DNA of 64,000 nucleotides from Mesobacillus boroniphilus JCM 21738 (GTDB lineage: Bacteria; Bacillota; Bacilli; Bacillales; Cytobacillaceae): contig NZ_BAUW01000002.1 in NCBI RefSeq assembly GCF_000517385.1, forward strand, positions 62,001 to 126,000. Reading direction: 5' to 3'. The notes under the pieces were generated by a model. It was not told where the DNA came from and searched no databases. It saw only the letters and a program-made list of their open reading frames with translations. This document shows positions 10,053-20,616 of this stretch, in pieces (the stretch's first letter is position 1; each line of letters begins with the position of its first letter). The position numbers and the translations under genes were made by a program.

Positions 10053-12110
10053 ATGGAATTGAATCAATATCTTGAAGTCTTTATTGAAGAAAGTAAAGAA
10101 CATTTACAGGCCTGCAATGAACAGCTGTTGGAATTAGAGAAGAACCCCCAGGATTTATCGATCATAAATGAAATTTTCAGGTCAGCCCATACCCTTAAAG
10201 GGATGTCAGCGACAATGGGTTACGAGGATCTGGCAAGCCTTACTCATCAAATGGAAAATGTATTGGATGCAATACGGAATAACAGATTGATAACAACACC
10301 TGAAATTGTCGATGTTATTTTCATGGCTGTCGACCACCTGGAAGATATGGTTCAGTTGATCGCGTCCGGTGGCGATGGCAAAAAGGACGTTACTGAAACA
10401 GTGGAAAAGTTGAAATTAATTGAAAAGGGGGAACCGCTCTCAGGTTCTGCCAGGAATGAGGCAGTTGCTACAGCAGTTATAGAAGCAGGTCAACAATCCC
10501 ACTATGATGAATTTGAATGGACCGTGTTAAAGCAGTCCAAAGAACAAGGATTCGGTGTATATGAAATTGCCATCGCTCTGCGCGAAGATTGCTTACTGAA
10601 AGCCGCCCGTGTCTATATGGTTTTTGAGGTACTGGAGAAGATCGGGGAAGTAATCAAAGCGAATCCATCAGTAGAGCAGCTGGAGGATGAACAATTCGAC
10701 CATGAATTTACTGTAACAATTGTCTCAAAAGATGATCCAGAGCATATTAAAGGCAAGATCATGAAGGTGTCTGAAGTTGTCAAAACTGACTTAAGATCCT
10801 TAGAGTTTGATGAAGAAATTAATGAAGCAACTATTGAAGCTTTGGATAATTCAAAAGCTCCAGGTGAATCCAAATCTCCTGTCCGTGAAAAATCAGAATC
10901 AATTGCATCTGAAGTTTCTCCGGTTATTGATAAAAAAGGCAGTGTCAAACAGCAAAGTAATAGCAGCAAAACGATAAGGGTAAACATTGAACGTCTTGAT
11001 ATTTTAATGAATTTATTCGAAGAGCTTGTAATCGACCGCGGCAGATTAGAGCAAATTTCCAAAGACCTTGATAATGGTGAACTTACAGAAACGGTCGAAA
11101 GGATGTCCAGGATCTCCGGTGACCTGCAAAATATCATTCTGAATATGCGGATGGTCCAGGTAGAAACGGTATTCAACCGCTTCCCGAGAATGATTCGTCA
11201 GTTATCGAGAGACTTAAATAAGAAAATCAATCTCGAAATCGTTGGTGCCGAAACAGAATTGGATCGTACCGTAATTGATGAAATTGGCGATCCGCTTGTA
11301 CATTTATTGAGAAACTCTGTTGACCATGGCATTGAATCACCTGAAGTGCGCAGGGCAAAGGGCAAGAATGAAGAGGGTACTGTGGTGCTTCGTGCTTTCC
11401 ACAGCGGCAATCATGTATTCATTGAAATTGAAGATGATGGTGCTGGAATCAATAGGGATAAAGTTTTAAAGAAAGCAATCAGCAAGGGCATCATTACCGA
11501 ACAATCCGCTGCTGGCTTTACTGATAAACAGGCGTATGAATTAATTCTTTCATCTGGCTTCTCTACCGCTGAAACAATATCAGATATTTCCGGACGCGGG
11601 GTAGGGTTGGATGTTGTAAAGAATACGATCGAGTCATTGGGAGGATCAATCTCTATCGATTCAAAGGAAAATGAGGGAACTATTTTCTCGATTCAGCTTC
11701 CGCTGACACTATCGATCATTTCTGTAATGTTAGTCGAAATCCAGAAAGAAAAATTCGCTATTCCTTTGTCTTCAATCATTGAGACAGCCATAATCAAAGA
11801 CTCTGACATCATGAATGCGCATAATCAAAAGGTGATTGATTTTAGAGGCAAGGTCGTGCCGCTGCTGTTCTTAAAGGATATCTTTAAGGTTCCGTCAGAG
11901 CAAGTTGATGATCAATTCCACTCTGTCATTATCGTTCGAAAAGGAGATAAAATGGCTGGTTTGATTGTAGATTCATTCATCGGCCAGCAGGAAGTAGTCC
12001 TTAAATCACTAGGGAATTATTTAACGAATGTATTTGCGATTTCCGGAGCTACGATCCTTGGAGATGGACAAGTAGCTTTGATTGTGGATTGCAATGCCTT
12101 AATTAAATAG
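10053..12110 (+). CDS. cheA: Chemotaxis sensor histidine kinase CheA
   Basis: A 685-residue kinase. The P1 domain carries the phosphorylated His46 in RSAHTLKGMS. The P2 domain (about 165-260) binds CheY/CheB, an acidic Ser-rich linker follows, then P3 dimerisation (about 305-370), a P4 HATPase domain with HLLRNSVDHGIE and DDGAGI and GRGVGLDVV, and a P5 CheW-like domain. It autophosphorylates under receptor control. The Shine-Dalgarno GGAGGTG precedes ATG 10053. Confidence 0.98.
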   Translation: MELNQYLEVFIEESKEHLQACNEQLLELEKNPQDLSIINEIFRSAHTLKGMSATMGYEDLASLTHQMENVLDAIRNNRLITTPEIVDVIFMAVDHLEDMVQLIASGGDGKKDVTETVEKLKLIEKGEPLSGSARNEAVATAVIEAGQQSHYDEFEWTVLKQSKEQGFGVYEIAIALREDCLLKAARVYMVFEVLEKIGEVIKANPSVEQLEDEQFDHEFTVTIVSKDDPEHIKGKIMKVSEVVKTDLRSLEFDEEINEATIEALDNSKAPGESKSPVREKSESIASEVSPVIDKKGSVKQQSNSSKTIRVNIERLDILMNLFEELVIDRGRLEQISKDLDNGELTETVERMSRISGDLQNIILNMRMVQVETVFNRFPRMIRQLSRDLNKKINLEIVGAETELDRTVIDEIGDPLVHLLRNSVDHGIESPEVRRAKGKNEEGTVVLRAFHSGNHVFIEIEDDGAGINRDKVLKKAISKGIITEQSAAGFTDKQAYELILSSGFSTAETISDISGRGVGLDVVKNTIESLGGSISIDSKENEGTIFSIQLPLTLSIISVMLVEIQKEKFAIPLSSIIETAIIKDSDIMNAHNQKVIDFRGKVVPLLFLKDIFKVPSEQVDDQFHSVIIVRKGDKMAGLIVDSFIGQQEVVLKSLGNYLTNVFAISGATILGDGQVALIVDCNALIK

Positions 12111-12155
12111 AATCCTGCTTAATGCAATGACGATGATATTTTAGGAGTGATGAAA

Positions 12156-12611
12156 ATGGCTGAAAATCTGGTTTCAGACTTGAAAGTAATCGTGTTCCAG
12201 CTGAATGATAAAGAGTATGGTGTTCCAGTAAGCCAGGTGAAATCTATTGAAAAAATCATGCATATCACAAGGGTCCCTCACACAAATCCTTTTATAAAAG
12301 GGGTAATGAACCTTCGAGGCGTAGTGACTCCGCTTTTGGATTTGCGTGTCAGGTTTGGCATGGGGGAACAAGCATACAACGAAGGTACTCGTGTAATCAT
12401 TGTTTCAATGGAAGATAAAGAAGTTGGCTTGATTGTAGACGGCGCAAATGATGTCATTGATATCCCAACAAGCGCAATTGAACCACCGCCTGAAGTCGTG
12501 GGTTTAGCAGCTGAAGGTTTTATTGATGGAGTAGCCAATCTGGATAAGAGGTTATTGATATTAATAGACTTGAACAAAATCCTTGAGTCCGACGAAGTTA
12601 AAGCTTTGTAA
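12156..12611 (+). CDS. cheW: Chemotaxis coupling protein CheW
   Basis: A single CheW domain that links receptors to CheA. Visible motifs are KEYGVPVSQVKSIEKI, FIKGVMNLRGVVTPLLDLR and VGLIVDGANDVIDI. I prefer ATG 12156 because TTTTAGGAGTG lies about 8 bases ahead. In-frame GTG 12147 and ATG 12150 are also possible and would add two or three residues. About 151 residues, intact. Confidence 0.96.
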   Translation: MAENLVSDLKVIVFQLNDKEYGVPVSQVKSIEKIMHITRVPHTNPFIKGVMNLRGVVTPLLDLRVRFGMGEQAYNEGTRVIIVSMEDKEVGLIVDGANDVIDIPTSAIEPPPEVVGLAAEGFIDGVANLDKRLLILIDLNKILESDEVKAL

Positions 12612-12628
12612 TTGAAGGGAATATAACT

Positions 12629-13249
12629 ATGACTTTTCTAAAAAGCATTTCGGACATTCACCTTGATATATTAAAAGAGGTAGGAAATATTGGGGCAGGA
12701 CATGCTGCAACGGCTTTATCAACTTTATTGAATAAAAAAATTGATATGAAAGTGCCCAGTGTCAGGATCGTATCCTTTGACGAAGTGATGGACCTCGCCG
12801 GTGGACCCGACAATGTGGTAGCAAGCGTTTTTCTACGGATAGAGGGCGATGCTCCAGGGAGCATGTTCTTTATCCTCCCGCTTCCACAGGCGGAGAAATA
12901 TATCGGCCAACTTACAAAAAACCAATCATTCTCGTTTTCCGATGAAGAAGATAATGAACTGGCATTGTCAGCTCTCCAGGAATTAGGCAATATTTTATCA
13001 GGGTCTTATTTAACTTCTCTTTCGGATTTTACGAAACTGAGCCTGTATCCTTCGGTTCCGGCTTTAAGTATAGATATGGTAGGAGCAGTTATCAGTTTCG
13101 GACTGCTGGAATTGTCTCAGGTGAGTGATTATGCAATCGTGATCGATACGGCTTTGGATGAAGAAGAAGCTCAGTTGCCTGACAGTGTGAATGGCCATTT
13201 CTTTCTATTGCCAGACCCGGATTCGTTCCATATCATTTTTCTGCACTAG
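12629..13249 (+). CDS. cheC: CheY-P phosphatase CheC
   Basis: A 206-residue protein with two CheC repeats. The first active-site helix carries DILKEVGNIGAGHAATALSTLL and the second carries LSALQELGNILSGSYLTSLS, each with the E-x2-N pattern of CheC/FliY/CheX phosphatases. CheC removes phosphate from CheY-P and binds CheD, forming the Bacillus adaptation loop. The start codon follows cheW by 17 bases. Intact. Confidence 0.97.
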   Translation: MTFLKSISDIHLDILKEVGNIGAGHAATALSTLLNKKIDMKVPSVRIVSFDEVMDLAGGPDNVVASVFLRIEGDAPGSMFFILPLPQAEKYIGQLTKNQSFSFSDEEDNELALSALQELGNILSGSYLTSLSDFTKLSLYPSVPALSIDMVGAVISFGLLELSQVSDYAIVIDTALDEEEAQLPDSVNGHFFLLPDPDSFHIIFLH

Positions 13250-13258
13250 GAGTAAGGG

Positions 13259-13759
13259 TTGATGCATAAAACAGCAGAAATCATCAAAGTTGGCATTGCT
13301 GATATGAATATCGTTAAGGTTCCGGATTTAATACGGACTACGGGTCTTGGTTCTTGTGTTGGTGTGGTATTGTATGATCAGGCAAGGGATATCGCTGGTA
13401 TGGCACATATTATGCTGCCAGATTCATCATTATCCCGAGCGGAGCCGCTGAATAAAGCCAAATTCGCTAATACTGCCATTAAGGAACTGCTGAATTCCTT
13501 GATAAAAATAGGAGCAAGATCTTCGGGATTAAAGGCGAAGATTGCTGGCGGCGCGCAAATGTTCCAGTTTTCAGGAAACAGCGACATGATGAGAATTGGA
13601 CCAAGGAATGTAGAAGCAGTTTTACAGGAATTGAAGGAACTCAGGATTCCGGTTATAGCCCAGGATGTAGGCGGGAATAGCGGAAGGACAATTGAGTTCG
13701 ACCCTAAAACCGGTTTGTTGCAAATCAGGACTGTTAATAAAGGGAATAGTGAAATTTAA
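13259..13759 (+). CDS. cheD: Chemoreceptor glutamine deamidase CheD
   Basis: A 165-166-residue protein. The catalytic Cys lies in TTGLGSCVGVVLYD and the His in GMAHIMLPDS, both diagnostic for CheD; KAKIAGGAQMF is also conserved. It deamidates receptor glutamines and is regulated by CheC. The start may be TTG 13259 or the adjacent ATG 13262; a GGAG element upstream fits both. Intact. Confidence 0.96.
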   Translation: MMHKTAEIIKVGIADMNIVKVPDLIRTTGLGSCVGVVLYDQARDIAGMAHIMLPDSSLSRAEPLNKAKFANTAIKELLNSLIKIGARSSGLKAKIAGGAQMFQFSGNSDMMRIGPRNVEAVLQELKELRIPVIAQDVGGNSGRTIEFDPKTGLLQIRTVNKGNSEI

Positions 13760-13820
13760 TGGAAGTTGCTTATGTAATAGCTTCAAAGAATAATGCGTAA
13801 TGCGCGTGAGGAGGATTACA

Positions 13821-14582
13821 ATGGTACGAGGATCCACTTCGGAAGAACAGGTAACATGGGATAAATGGATACAGTTCCGTGATCCGGATGCAGGTAATTT
13901 GCTGATAAAAAAATATATGCCACTTGTTTCCTACCATGTGCAAAGAATTTCAGTAAGTCTTCCGAAAAGTGTGTCTAGAGATGATCTAAAAAGTCTGGGA
14001 ATGATTGGGTTATATGATGCTCTAGAAAAATTCGATCCAAACAGAGATTTGAAATTTGATACATATTCTTCATTTCGAATCCGCGGAGCGATTTTAGATG
14101 GATTAAGAAAGGAAGACTGGCTTCCAAGAAGTACCCGGGAAAAAGCCAAAAAAATTGATGCAGCGATCGAGCGGCTTGAACAGCGATTTATGAGAAATGC
14201 GACGATTGAAGAAATTGCCAGCGAACTGAACATGGATGAAGCAGAAATTTACACAACAATAAATGAACATTTCTTTGCGAATGTACTTTCCATAGATGAG
14301 CATCCAAGTGAAAATGATGAACGTGATAACCAGTCATTTGTGATCAAGGATGAAAAAGCTGAAATTCCTGAAGATAAACTTATTAAGTCTGAATTGCTGG
14401 ATGAGATAGCTGAAAAAGTTTCAAAATTAAATGATAAAGAACAACTCGTATTGAGTTTGTTTTATAAAGAAGAATTAACATTAACAGAGATCGGACAAGT
14501 CATGAACCTATCTACATCGAGAATCTCACAAATTCATTCTAAAGCGATATTTAAACTGAGAAAATGGTTAGAGACAGCTTAA
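13821..14582 (+). CDS. sigD: RNA polymerase sigma factor SigD (FliA/WhiG family)
   Basis: A 253-residue sigma-28 factor. I chose ATG 13821 with a strong GAGGAGG just upstream; an earlier in-frame ATG (13800) lacks a good site. Region 2 has SRDDLKSLGMIGLYDALEKFD and KFDTYSSFRIRGAILDGLRKEDWLPRSTR, and region 4 has LTLTEIGQVMNLSTSRISQIHSKA. It directs flagellin, motor, chemoreceptor and autolysin genes. Position at the end of the fla/che cluster is as in B. subtilis. Confidence 0.97.
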   Translation: MVRGSTSEEQVTWDKWIQFRDPDAGNLLIKKYMPLVSYHVQRISVSLPKSVSRDDLKSLGMIGLYDALEKFDPNRDLKFDTYSSFRIRGAILDGLRKEDWLPRSTREKAKKIDAAIERLEQRFMRNATIEEIASELNMDEAEIYTTINEHFFANVLSIDEHPSENDERDNQSFVIKDEKAEIPEDKLIKSELLDEIAEKVSKLNDKEQLVLSLFYKEELTLTEIGQVMNLSTSRISQIHSKAIFKLRKWLETA

Positions 14583-14601
14583 CAGAAGGCGGGAGATCAA
14601 C

Positions 14602-15984
14602 TTGGCGACGGAATATAAGGTGAAGTTATCACATGACAGGCTTACAGCAGAATTGATTCTGGATATCCGAAGTGAAGAAAAGGCTTATTCTGTAGACGAA
14701 TTAATGAATATTTTAAAAGAAGAAAAGATCGTATTCGGGGTAAAGCTGGATGTTGTAGCGAAAATCTCAGAAGATCCTAATTCTATCGAGTATCCGATTA
14801 CTATTGCTGCAGGAGAACCAAAAGTGGATGGTGAAGATTCATATTTGCGGAACGAACTCCAACAAAATCATCCTGATGACCATAAAGTCTTTAATTTTCG
14901 TGCTGTCATCCATATTCCCTCAGTTAGAAAGGGGCAGTTGTTGGCATCTATAGTCCCGCCAACGATTGGCCGGCATGGGACAGATGTCACTGGAAAGACC
15001 ATTCCCGCCAAGCCCGGACGTCCCCTTAGGGTGAAGCCAGGGAATAATGTGGTTCTTGAATCCGGACAGTTCTTTGCAGCATGTGATGGGCAGGTCAGCA
15101 TTACTCAAATATCAATCTCGGTCAATCCTGTATTCGAAGTCAAAGGTGATCTTGATTTACGGACAGGGAATATTGAATTTGTGGGAAACATCTCCATTAG
15201 AGGGAATGTGCCTAGCGGATATGAGTTGAAAGCTGGTGGAGATATCATTGTGGATGGCCTTGTTGAAGCAGCCAACCTCCTTTCAGAAGGCAATATCATC
15301 ATCAAGGGTGGTGTAGCCGGAGCGATGAAGGGTAAGGTGTCAGCGGGGGGAAGTGTACTTGCGAATTACCTGAACCAGGCCAATGTAATAGCAGGACAGG
15401 ATATTATCGTGAAGTCCTCCATACTGCATAGTAAACTTACTGCTGCAGGTAATATTGAATGCCGTACAGGAACAATCATCGGGGGGACAATCTCTGCTGG
15501 CCGAAATATTTCTGTCAAGGAATTAGGCAATGAGCTTTTTACCAAAACCGAATTAGCCGTTGGCTGGGATCCTTTACTGAAAAAAGCTGAGCTCGAAACT
15601 CTCCAATCAATTGAAACAGCAAAAGCCAATATTAGAAAACTCACTGAGATAGAAGTGAAACTTGCTGAAATTGGCAATCGGTCAGGTGCACTTACTTCTG
15701 AACAAAAACAGACGATTGCGAAACAGCGAAATACAAGGCGGAATGTTGAAGCAGGTTTAGCTGAATTGCTGTCTGAACTCGAGTTTTTACAAATTGAAAA
15801 ACAGGATAGACTACACTCATCCTTGTTTGTATTTGACAAAGTATTCCCGAATACAAAGGTGTTTTTCGGAAAGTATGCCTTCTTGACGAACCAGGTTTAC
15901 AAGAAAGTTAGTTTCCATCTCGATAATAGTGAGATTTCAATATCTCCAATCATTGATACAGCAAGTCCACTAGTTAGGAAGTGA
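14602..15984 (+). CDS. FapA family (DUF342) protein
   Basis: A 460-residue protein starting at TTG 14602 after GGGAG. The N-terminal part (to about 90) is a mixed domain. The central part (about 100-320) is a run of short Gly-rich strands (KGDLDLRTGNIEFVGNISIRGNV..., LKAGGDIIVDGLVEAANLLSEGNIIIKGG), typical of the right-handed beta-helix of FapA/DUF342 polymer-forming proteins. A helical, probably coiled-coil region follows (about 335-405). Family members have been linked to flagellar assembly or cell-surface functions; its exact role here is unknown. B. subtilis has no such gene between sigD and swrB. Confidence 0.85.
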   Translation: MATEYKVKLSHDRLTAELILDIRSEEKAYSVDELMNILKEEKIVFGVKLDVVAKISEDPNSIEYPITIAAGEPKVDGEDSYLRNELQQNHPDDHKVFNFRAVIHIPSVRKGQLLASIVPPTIGRHGTDVTGKTIPAKPGRPLRVKPGNNVVLESGQFFAACDGQVSITQISISVNPVFEVKGDLDLRTGNIEFVGNISIRGNVPSGYELKAGGDIIVDGLVEAANLLSEGNIIIKGGVAGAMKGKVSAGGSVLANYLNQANVIAGQDIIVKSSILHSKLTAAGNIECRTGTIIGGTISAGRNISVKELGNELFTKTELAVGWDPLLKKAELETLQSIETAKANIRKLTEIEVKLAEIGNRSGALTSEQKQTIAKQRNTRRNVEAGLAELLSELEFLQIEKQDRLHSSLFVFDKVFPNTKVFFGKYAFLTNQVYKKVSFHLDNSEISISPIIDTASPLVRK

Positions 15985-15985
15985 C

Positions 15986-16300
15986 ATGATGAGCCTCAAA
16001 GCAATCGAAATGCAGATTGCGCTTCCGAGGACACATGATGCCGGCAAGATTCAGGAACAACTTCAGCAGCGGGGACAGCATCTTCAGGAGCATGCGGCAC
16101 AAAGTGTGACAAAGGAAGATGATTTAAAGCGCAAGACAGTGGTTAAAAATAACCAAAAGCAAGAAGCCCGCCTGAATCAGGAGGGAAGCCATTCAGGCCA
16201 CCAGGAGCAAAATGGCAGGGGAGATAAAAGGAACAAGAATGACCAGCCTGCAAAGCACCACCACCCTTATAAAGGGAAGGTGATTGATTACAGCGGATAG
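15986..16300 (+). CDS. Small hydrophilic protein of unknown function
   Basis: A 104-residue ORF between the FapA gene and swrB, with a plausible AGGAAG site upstream. I do not recognise it. It is strongly hydrophilic, rich in Gln, Lys, His and Glu, and has no membrane segment. The N-terminal 20 residues (LKAIEMQIALPRTHDAGKIQ) look more ordered, and the His/Gln-rich remainder looks disordered. One base separates it from the upstream stop, and nine bases separate it from swrB, so it is surely cotranscribed. A DNA-, RNA- or protein-binding tail is possible but unproven. Confidence 0.7.
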   Translation: MMSLKAIEMQIALPRTHDAGKIQEQLQQRGQHLQEHAAQSVTKEDDLKRKTVVKNNQKQEARLNQEGSHSGHQEQNGRGDKRNKNDQPAKHHHPYKGKVIDYSG

Positions 16301-16309
16301 AGGGATGTT

Positions 16310-16893
16310 ATGACCACTTTTTTACTACTTTTAAGCCTCATTTTAAACGGTGCAGCAATCTTCGCAATTATCCTATTATATTTACGTCAAAATCGGCTTG
16401 TAGAAGCAGAGAAAAAACAGGAAAAAATCATCAAAGAAATTGAAGAGGTATTTTCAGCTTATCTCTTTGAATTAAAAGAGGAAAATGATAAGTTTCTCGA
16501 ATTGATGACAAAAACTAGAGTTGAAAAACAACCTGGCGATAAAGACACGTCTGCCTCGAGGCGTCAGATATGGAGCAGGAAATAGGCTCCGATCATATAA
16601 CACAGCAAAAACAGCCGAATCGGCTGGGCAAAGGCATTGCCTACCATGCTGCAAGAAAGGCGTACCAGCAAAACCATGAACCAGTATCAACTGATTTGCA
16701 TTTGGCTGAGAATGATATAATTGCAGTGGATTCACAGGAAAATAACGTTGAATTAAAACAATTAAGTTTTATTGACCAGGTTCTGAACATGAAAAAACAG
16801 GGATTGACAATTGAAGAAATTGCCCGGGACCTGGATAAAGGGAAAACAGAAATAGAACTTTTGCTTAAATTTCGGCAAAAAACACAAGAATAA
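16310..16893 (+). CDS. swrB: Swarming motility protein SwrB, frameshifted
   Basis: The N-terminal membrane helix (TFLLLLSLILNGAAIFAIILLYL) is followed by a Lys/Glu-rich coiled coil and a C-terminal helix-turn-helix-like segment (MKKQGLTIEEIARDLDKGKTEIELLLKFRQK). This matches SwrB (YlxL), which aids activation of the flagellar export apparatus and swarming in B. subtilis. The frame breaks near 16555: frame 1 stops at 16585, while the HTH half runs from about 16540 to 16893 in the next frame. One extra C in GCCTCGAG would join them. Repaired length is about 194 residues. Confidence 0.8.
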
Positions 16894-16894
16894 C

Positions 16895-16923
16895 TTGAAT
16901 GTCAGTTTTATTTATGCTATATT
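16895..16923 (+). promoter_or_regulatory. Sigma-A promoter for rpsB
   Basis: TTGAAT (16895-16900) and TATATT (16918-16923) are separated by 17 bases. It lies right after the fla/che operon, leaving a leader of roughly 105 bases before rpsB that could host autoregulation by S2. I see no clear terminator hairpin between swrB and this promoter. Confidence 0.65.
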
Positions 16924-16998
16924 ATTTCATGGTGTTAATACACACGTTCATTGATTCGGCCAGAGGGTGCTGTTTCGTCAGTTCCTGGCTGAAGATGA

Positions 16999-17748
<750 letters not shown>

Positions 17749-17756
17749 TTTAAAAT

Positions 17757-17794
17757 AAGGTGATATAGGGAAGCACCCTTTATCACCTTTTTTT
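17757..17794 (+). terminator. Intrinsic terminator after rpsB
   Basis: Stem AAGGTGATA with a GGG/CCC upper stem pairs with TATCACCTT and is followed by a run of T. It lies 9 bases after the rpsB stop. Confidence 0.85.
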
Positions 17795-17832
17795 AAGACT
17801 TATATTCCAAATAAATCCCAGTGGGGTTTATA

Positions 17833-17863
17833 TTGGCGAAATCAAGTTAAAATAAAGTATAGT
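17833..17863 (+). promoter_or_regulatory. Possible promoter for tsf
   Basis: TTGGCG (17833-17838) and TATAGT (17858-17863) are spaced by 19 bases, longer than optimal. It lies between the rpsB terminator and tsf, where a promoter would be expected. Weak on sequence alone. Confidence 0.35.
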
Positions 17864-17897
17864 TACATATAACCAAGATTTTAGGAGGAATTTCATT

Positions 17898-18782
17898 ATG
17901 GCAATTACTGCACAAATGGTAAAAGAATTACGCGAAAAAACTGGCGCAGGTATGATGGATTGCAAAAAAGCACTTCAGGAAACAAATGGTGATATGGACC
18001 AGGCGATCGATTTCCTTCGTGAAAAAGGTATTGCGAAAGCTGCTAAGAAAGCTGACCGCATCGCTGCTGAAGGTACAACTTACATCCTTGCAGAGGACAA
18101 TGAAGCTGTAATCCTCGAAGTGAACTCTGAAACAGACTTCGTAGCAAAGAATGAAGGTTTCCAGGTACTAGTTAAGGAAATCGCTGAGCACCTGCTAAAG
18201 AACAAGCCGGCATCTGTTGAAGAAGCTAACGCTCAAACAATGGTAAATGGCGAAACAGTAGAAACTCGCATCAACAATGCAATTGCTAAAATCGGTGAGA
18301 AGCTTTCACTTCGCCGCTTCGAAGTAAAAACTAAGACTGATAGCGATGCATTCGGTGCTTACCTTCACATGGGCGGTCGAATTGGCGTTCTTACAGTTCT
18401 TGAAGGAACAACAGACGAAGCTGCTGCTAAAGATGTTTCCATGCACATCGCTGCATTGAACCCTAAATATGTATCACGTGACGAAGTATCTCAAGAAGAA
18501 GTTGAGCATGAGCGTCAAATCCTTACACAACAAGCTCTCAACGAAGGCAAGCCGGAAAATATCGTTGCTAAAATGGTTGAAGGCCGCCTAAGCAAATATT
18601 TCGAAGATGTTTGTGTTCTTGACCAGCCATTCGTTAAGAACCCTGATCAAAAAGTACGCCAGTTTGTTGAATCAAAGGGCGGAACAATTCGCGAGTTTAC
18701 TCGTTACGAAGTAGGCGAAGGCATCGAAAAGCGTGAAGATAACTTTGCTGAAGAAGTAATGAACCAAGTGAACAAGAAATAA
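17898..18782 (+). CDS. tsf: Translation elongation factor Ts
   Basis: A 294-residue EF-Ts, the guanine-exchange factor for EF-Tu. The UBA-like N terminus has [20 protein letters not shown], and the core has the conserved [13 protein letters not shown] and the C-terminal [14 protein letters not shown]. Strong AGGAGG. Intact and of normal length. Confidence 0.98.
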   Translation: MAITAQMVKELREKTGAGMMDCKKALQETNGDMDQAIDFLREKGIAKAAKKADRIAAEGTTYILAEDNEAVILEVNSETDFVAKNEGFQVLVKEIAEHLLKNKPASVEEANAQTMVNGETVETRINNAIAKIGEKLSLRRFEVKTKTDSDAFGAYLHMGGRIGVLTVLEGTTDEAAAKDVSMHIAALNPKYVSRDEVSQEEVEHERQILTQQALNEGKPENIVAKMVEGRLSKYFEDVCVLDQPFVKNPDQKVRQFVESKGGTIREFTRYEVGEGIEKREDNFAEEVMNQVNKK

Positions 18783-18804
18783 TTTTTACTAGACTATGTA
18801 ATTG

Positions 18805-18833
18805 CAGGGAACACTCTTGTGTTCCCTGTTTTT
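18805..18833 (+). terminator. Intrinsic terminator after tsf
   Basis: A perfect 10-bp stem CAGGGAACAC / GTGTTCCCTG with a TCTT loop, followed by TTTTT. Confidence 0.93.
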
Positions 18834-18911
18834 GGACATAGCTTTAATGCGGCTTTTACTTAAGCATACCATTGCCTTTGAGAGGCCTTAAATTACATAT
18901 GGAGGTACCCT

Positions 18912-19637
18912 ATGACGAGCCCTAAATACAAAAGAGTTGTTTTAAAGTTAAGTGGAGAAGCATTAGCCGGAGAACAAGGATTTGGCATCAATCCGTCGGT
19001 TATCAAAAATGTTGCAGACCAGGTGAAGGAGATTGCGGAACTAGATGTGGAGGTCGCTGTTGTAGTAGGCGGAGGAAATATCTGGAGAGGCAAAATCGGT
19101 GAAGAAATGGGAATGGACAGAGCGACGGCAGACTACATGGGCATGCTCGCTACCGTCATGAATTCCCTGTCTTTACAGGACAGCCTGGAACAAGCGGGAA
19201 TCGAGACAAGGGTTCAAACTTCCATCGAAATGCGCCAGGTTGCAGAGCCGTACATCAGAAGAAGGGCAATCAGACACCTGGAGAAGAAGCGCGTCGTCAT
19301 TTTTGCAGCCGGAACAGGAAATCCGTACTTCTCAACGGATACGACAGCTGCATTGCGTGCTGCCGAGATCGAAGCAGATGTAATCCTTATGGCAAAGAAT
19401 AATGTTGATGGCGTTTATTCTGCAGATCCGCGTGTTGATAAAAACGCAACGAAATATGATGAACTTTCATACCTGGATGTGTTGAAGGAAGGTCTTGCTG
19501 TCATGGATTCAACAGCTTCTTCCCTGTGTATGGACAATGATATCCCGTTAATTGTATTCTCTGTTATGGAAAAAGGTAATATTAAACGAGCAGTAATGGG
19601 TGAAACAATCGGAACAATCGTGAGGGGGAAACACTAA
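18912..19637 (+). CDS. pyrH: UMP kinase
   Basis: A 241-residue hexameric bacterial UMP kinase that makes UDP from UMP. Motifs: [45 protein letters not shown] and [19 protein letters not shown] precedes the ATG. The stop overlaps the frr ATG by one base (TAATG), so the two are cotranslated. Confidence 0.98.
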   Translation: MTSPKYKRVVLKLSGEALAGEQGFGINPSVIKNVADQVKEIAELDVEVAVVVGGGNIWRGKIGEEMGMDRATADYMGMLATVMNSLSLQDSLEQAGIETRVQTSIEMRQVAEPYIRRRAIRHLEKKRVVIFAAGTGNPYFSTDTTAALRAAEIEADVILMAKNNVDGVYSADPRVDKNATKYDELSYLDVLKEGLAVMDSTASSLCMDNDIPLIVFSVMEKGNIKRAVMGETIGTIVRGKH

Positions 19638-20194
19638 TGCCAAAACAAGCAATTGCTAATGCAAAAGAAAGAATGTCAAAAGCAATCCAAGCTTATACCC
19701 GCGAACTTGCCAGTATCCGAGCAGGAAGAGCAAGCGCCTCTCTATTAGACAGAGTACAAGTGGATTATTATGGAGCACCAACTCCAGTCAATCAACTTGC
19801 TGGTATTTCTGTACCGGAAGCGCGTCTTTTGGTTATCCAGCCATATGATAAGACAATCCTTGGTGAAATTGAAAAAGCAATCTTAAAGTCTGATCTTGGA
19901 CTGAATCCTTCAAACGATGGATCAATCATCAGAATCGCAATTCCTCAGCTAACTGAAGAGCGACGCAAGGAGCTTGCAAAGCAAGTTAAAAAGGAAGCTG
20001 AAGAAGCGAAGATCGCTATCCGTAATATTCGTCGCGATGGCAACGAAGATCTGAAGAAGCTAGAGAAAAATGGAGAAATCACAGAAGATGACCTCCGTGG
20101 ATACTCTGACGATATTCAAAAGCTAACGGATGAACATATCACAAAAATCGATCAGATTACAAAAGACAAAGAAAAAGAAATCATGGAAGTGTAA
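19637..20194 (+). CDS. frr: Ribosome recycling factor
   Basis: A 185-residue RRF that, with EF-G, splits the post-termination ribosome. Typical stretches are [52 protein letters not shown] and [22 protein letters not shown]. Intact; a terminator follows. Confidence 0.98.
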   Translation: MPKQAIANAKERMSKAIQAYTRELASIRAGRASASLLDRVQVDYYGAPTPVNQLAGISVPEARLLVIQPYDKTILGEIEKAILKSDLGLNPSNDGSIIRIAIPQLTEERRKELAKQVKKEAEEAKIAIRNIRRDGNEDLKKLEKNGEITEDDLRGYSDDIQKLTDEHITKIDQITKDKEKEIMEV

Positions 20195-20217
20195 GGCTTC
20201 TAATGCAGTCAACATCG

Positions 20218-20248
20218 AAAACCCTCTGTTTTCCAGGGGGTTTTTTTT
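20218..20248 (+). terminator. Intrinsic terminator after frr
   Basis: Stem AAAACCCTCTG pairs with CAGGGGGTTTT (one G-U pair), followed by a run of eight T. It ends the pyrH-frr unit. Confidence 0.9.
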
Positions 20249-20616
20249 CTATACATATACAGCGTTAATAAAAGTTTTAGAAAACAAAGAGTTTACGAAA
20301 ACAGCCTGAATGATAGAATATAATAATATTGGCTGGTGTATTCTGTTTTACTGGAAAACAACATATTCTGTATATAAGGCTCCTTGTGTTTAGGAGCAGG
20401 CCGGTATTGTAGAATATTAAGATGCAGTCCAACGGTTTATAGAGATATCTTTTTTCTTTTTTGGTATGATAGTGGCATATGGAATTGAAAGAGAGAAGAA
20501 AAGGATCGCTTTTAATGAGCAGTCCGGCTTCAGCGCCAAACGAATGCCAGGCATAGTCAGCGCCTGGATGTATGACTCATTGGAGCTAAAGATAATCTTT
20601 TGGGGGAGCTGTCTCA
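20249..20616 (+). other. Intergenic region before uppS with a possible extended -10 promoter
   Basis: About 370 bases without a gene. A TTGGTATGAT element (20461-20470) fits an extended -10 box, but I see no good -35. Two small inverted repeats are present (GGCTCC...GGAGCAGGCC near 20380 and CCAGGC...GCCTGG near 20546) without T tracts. Nothing else is evident. Confidence 0.4.
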
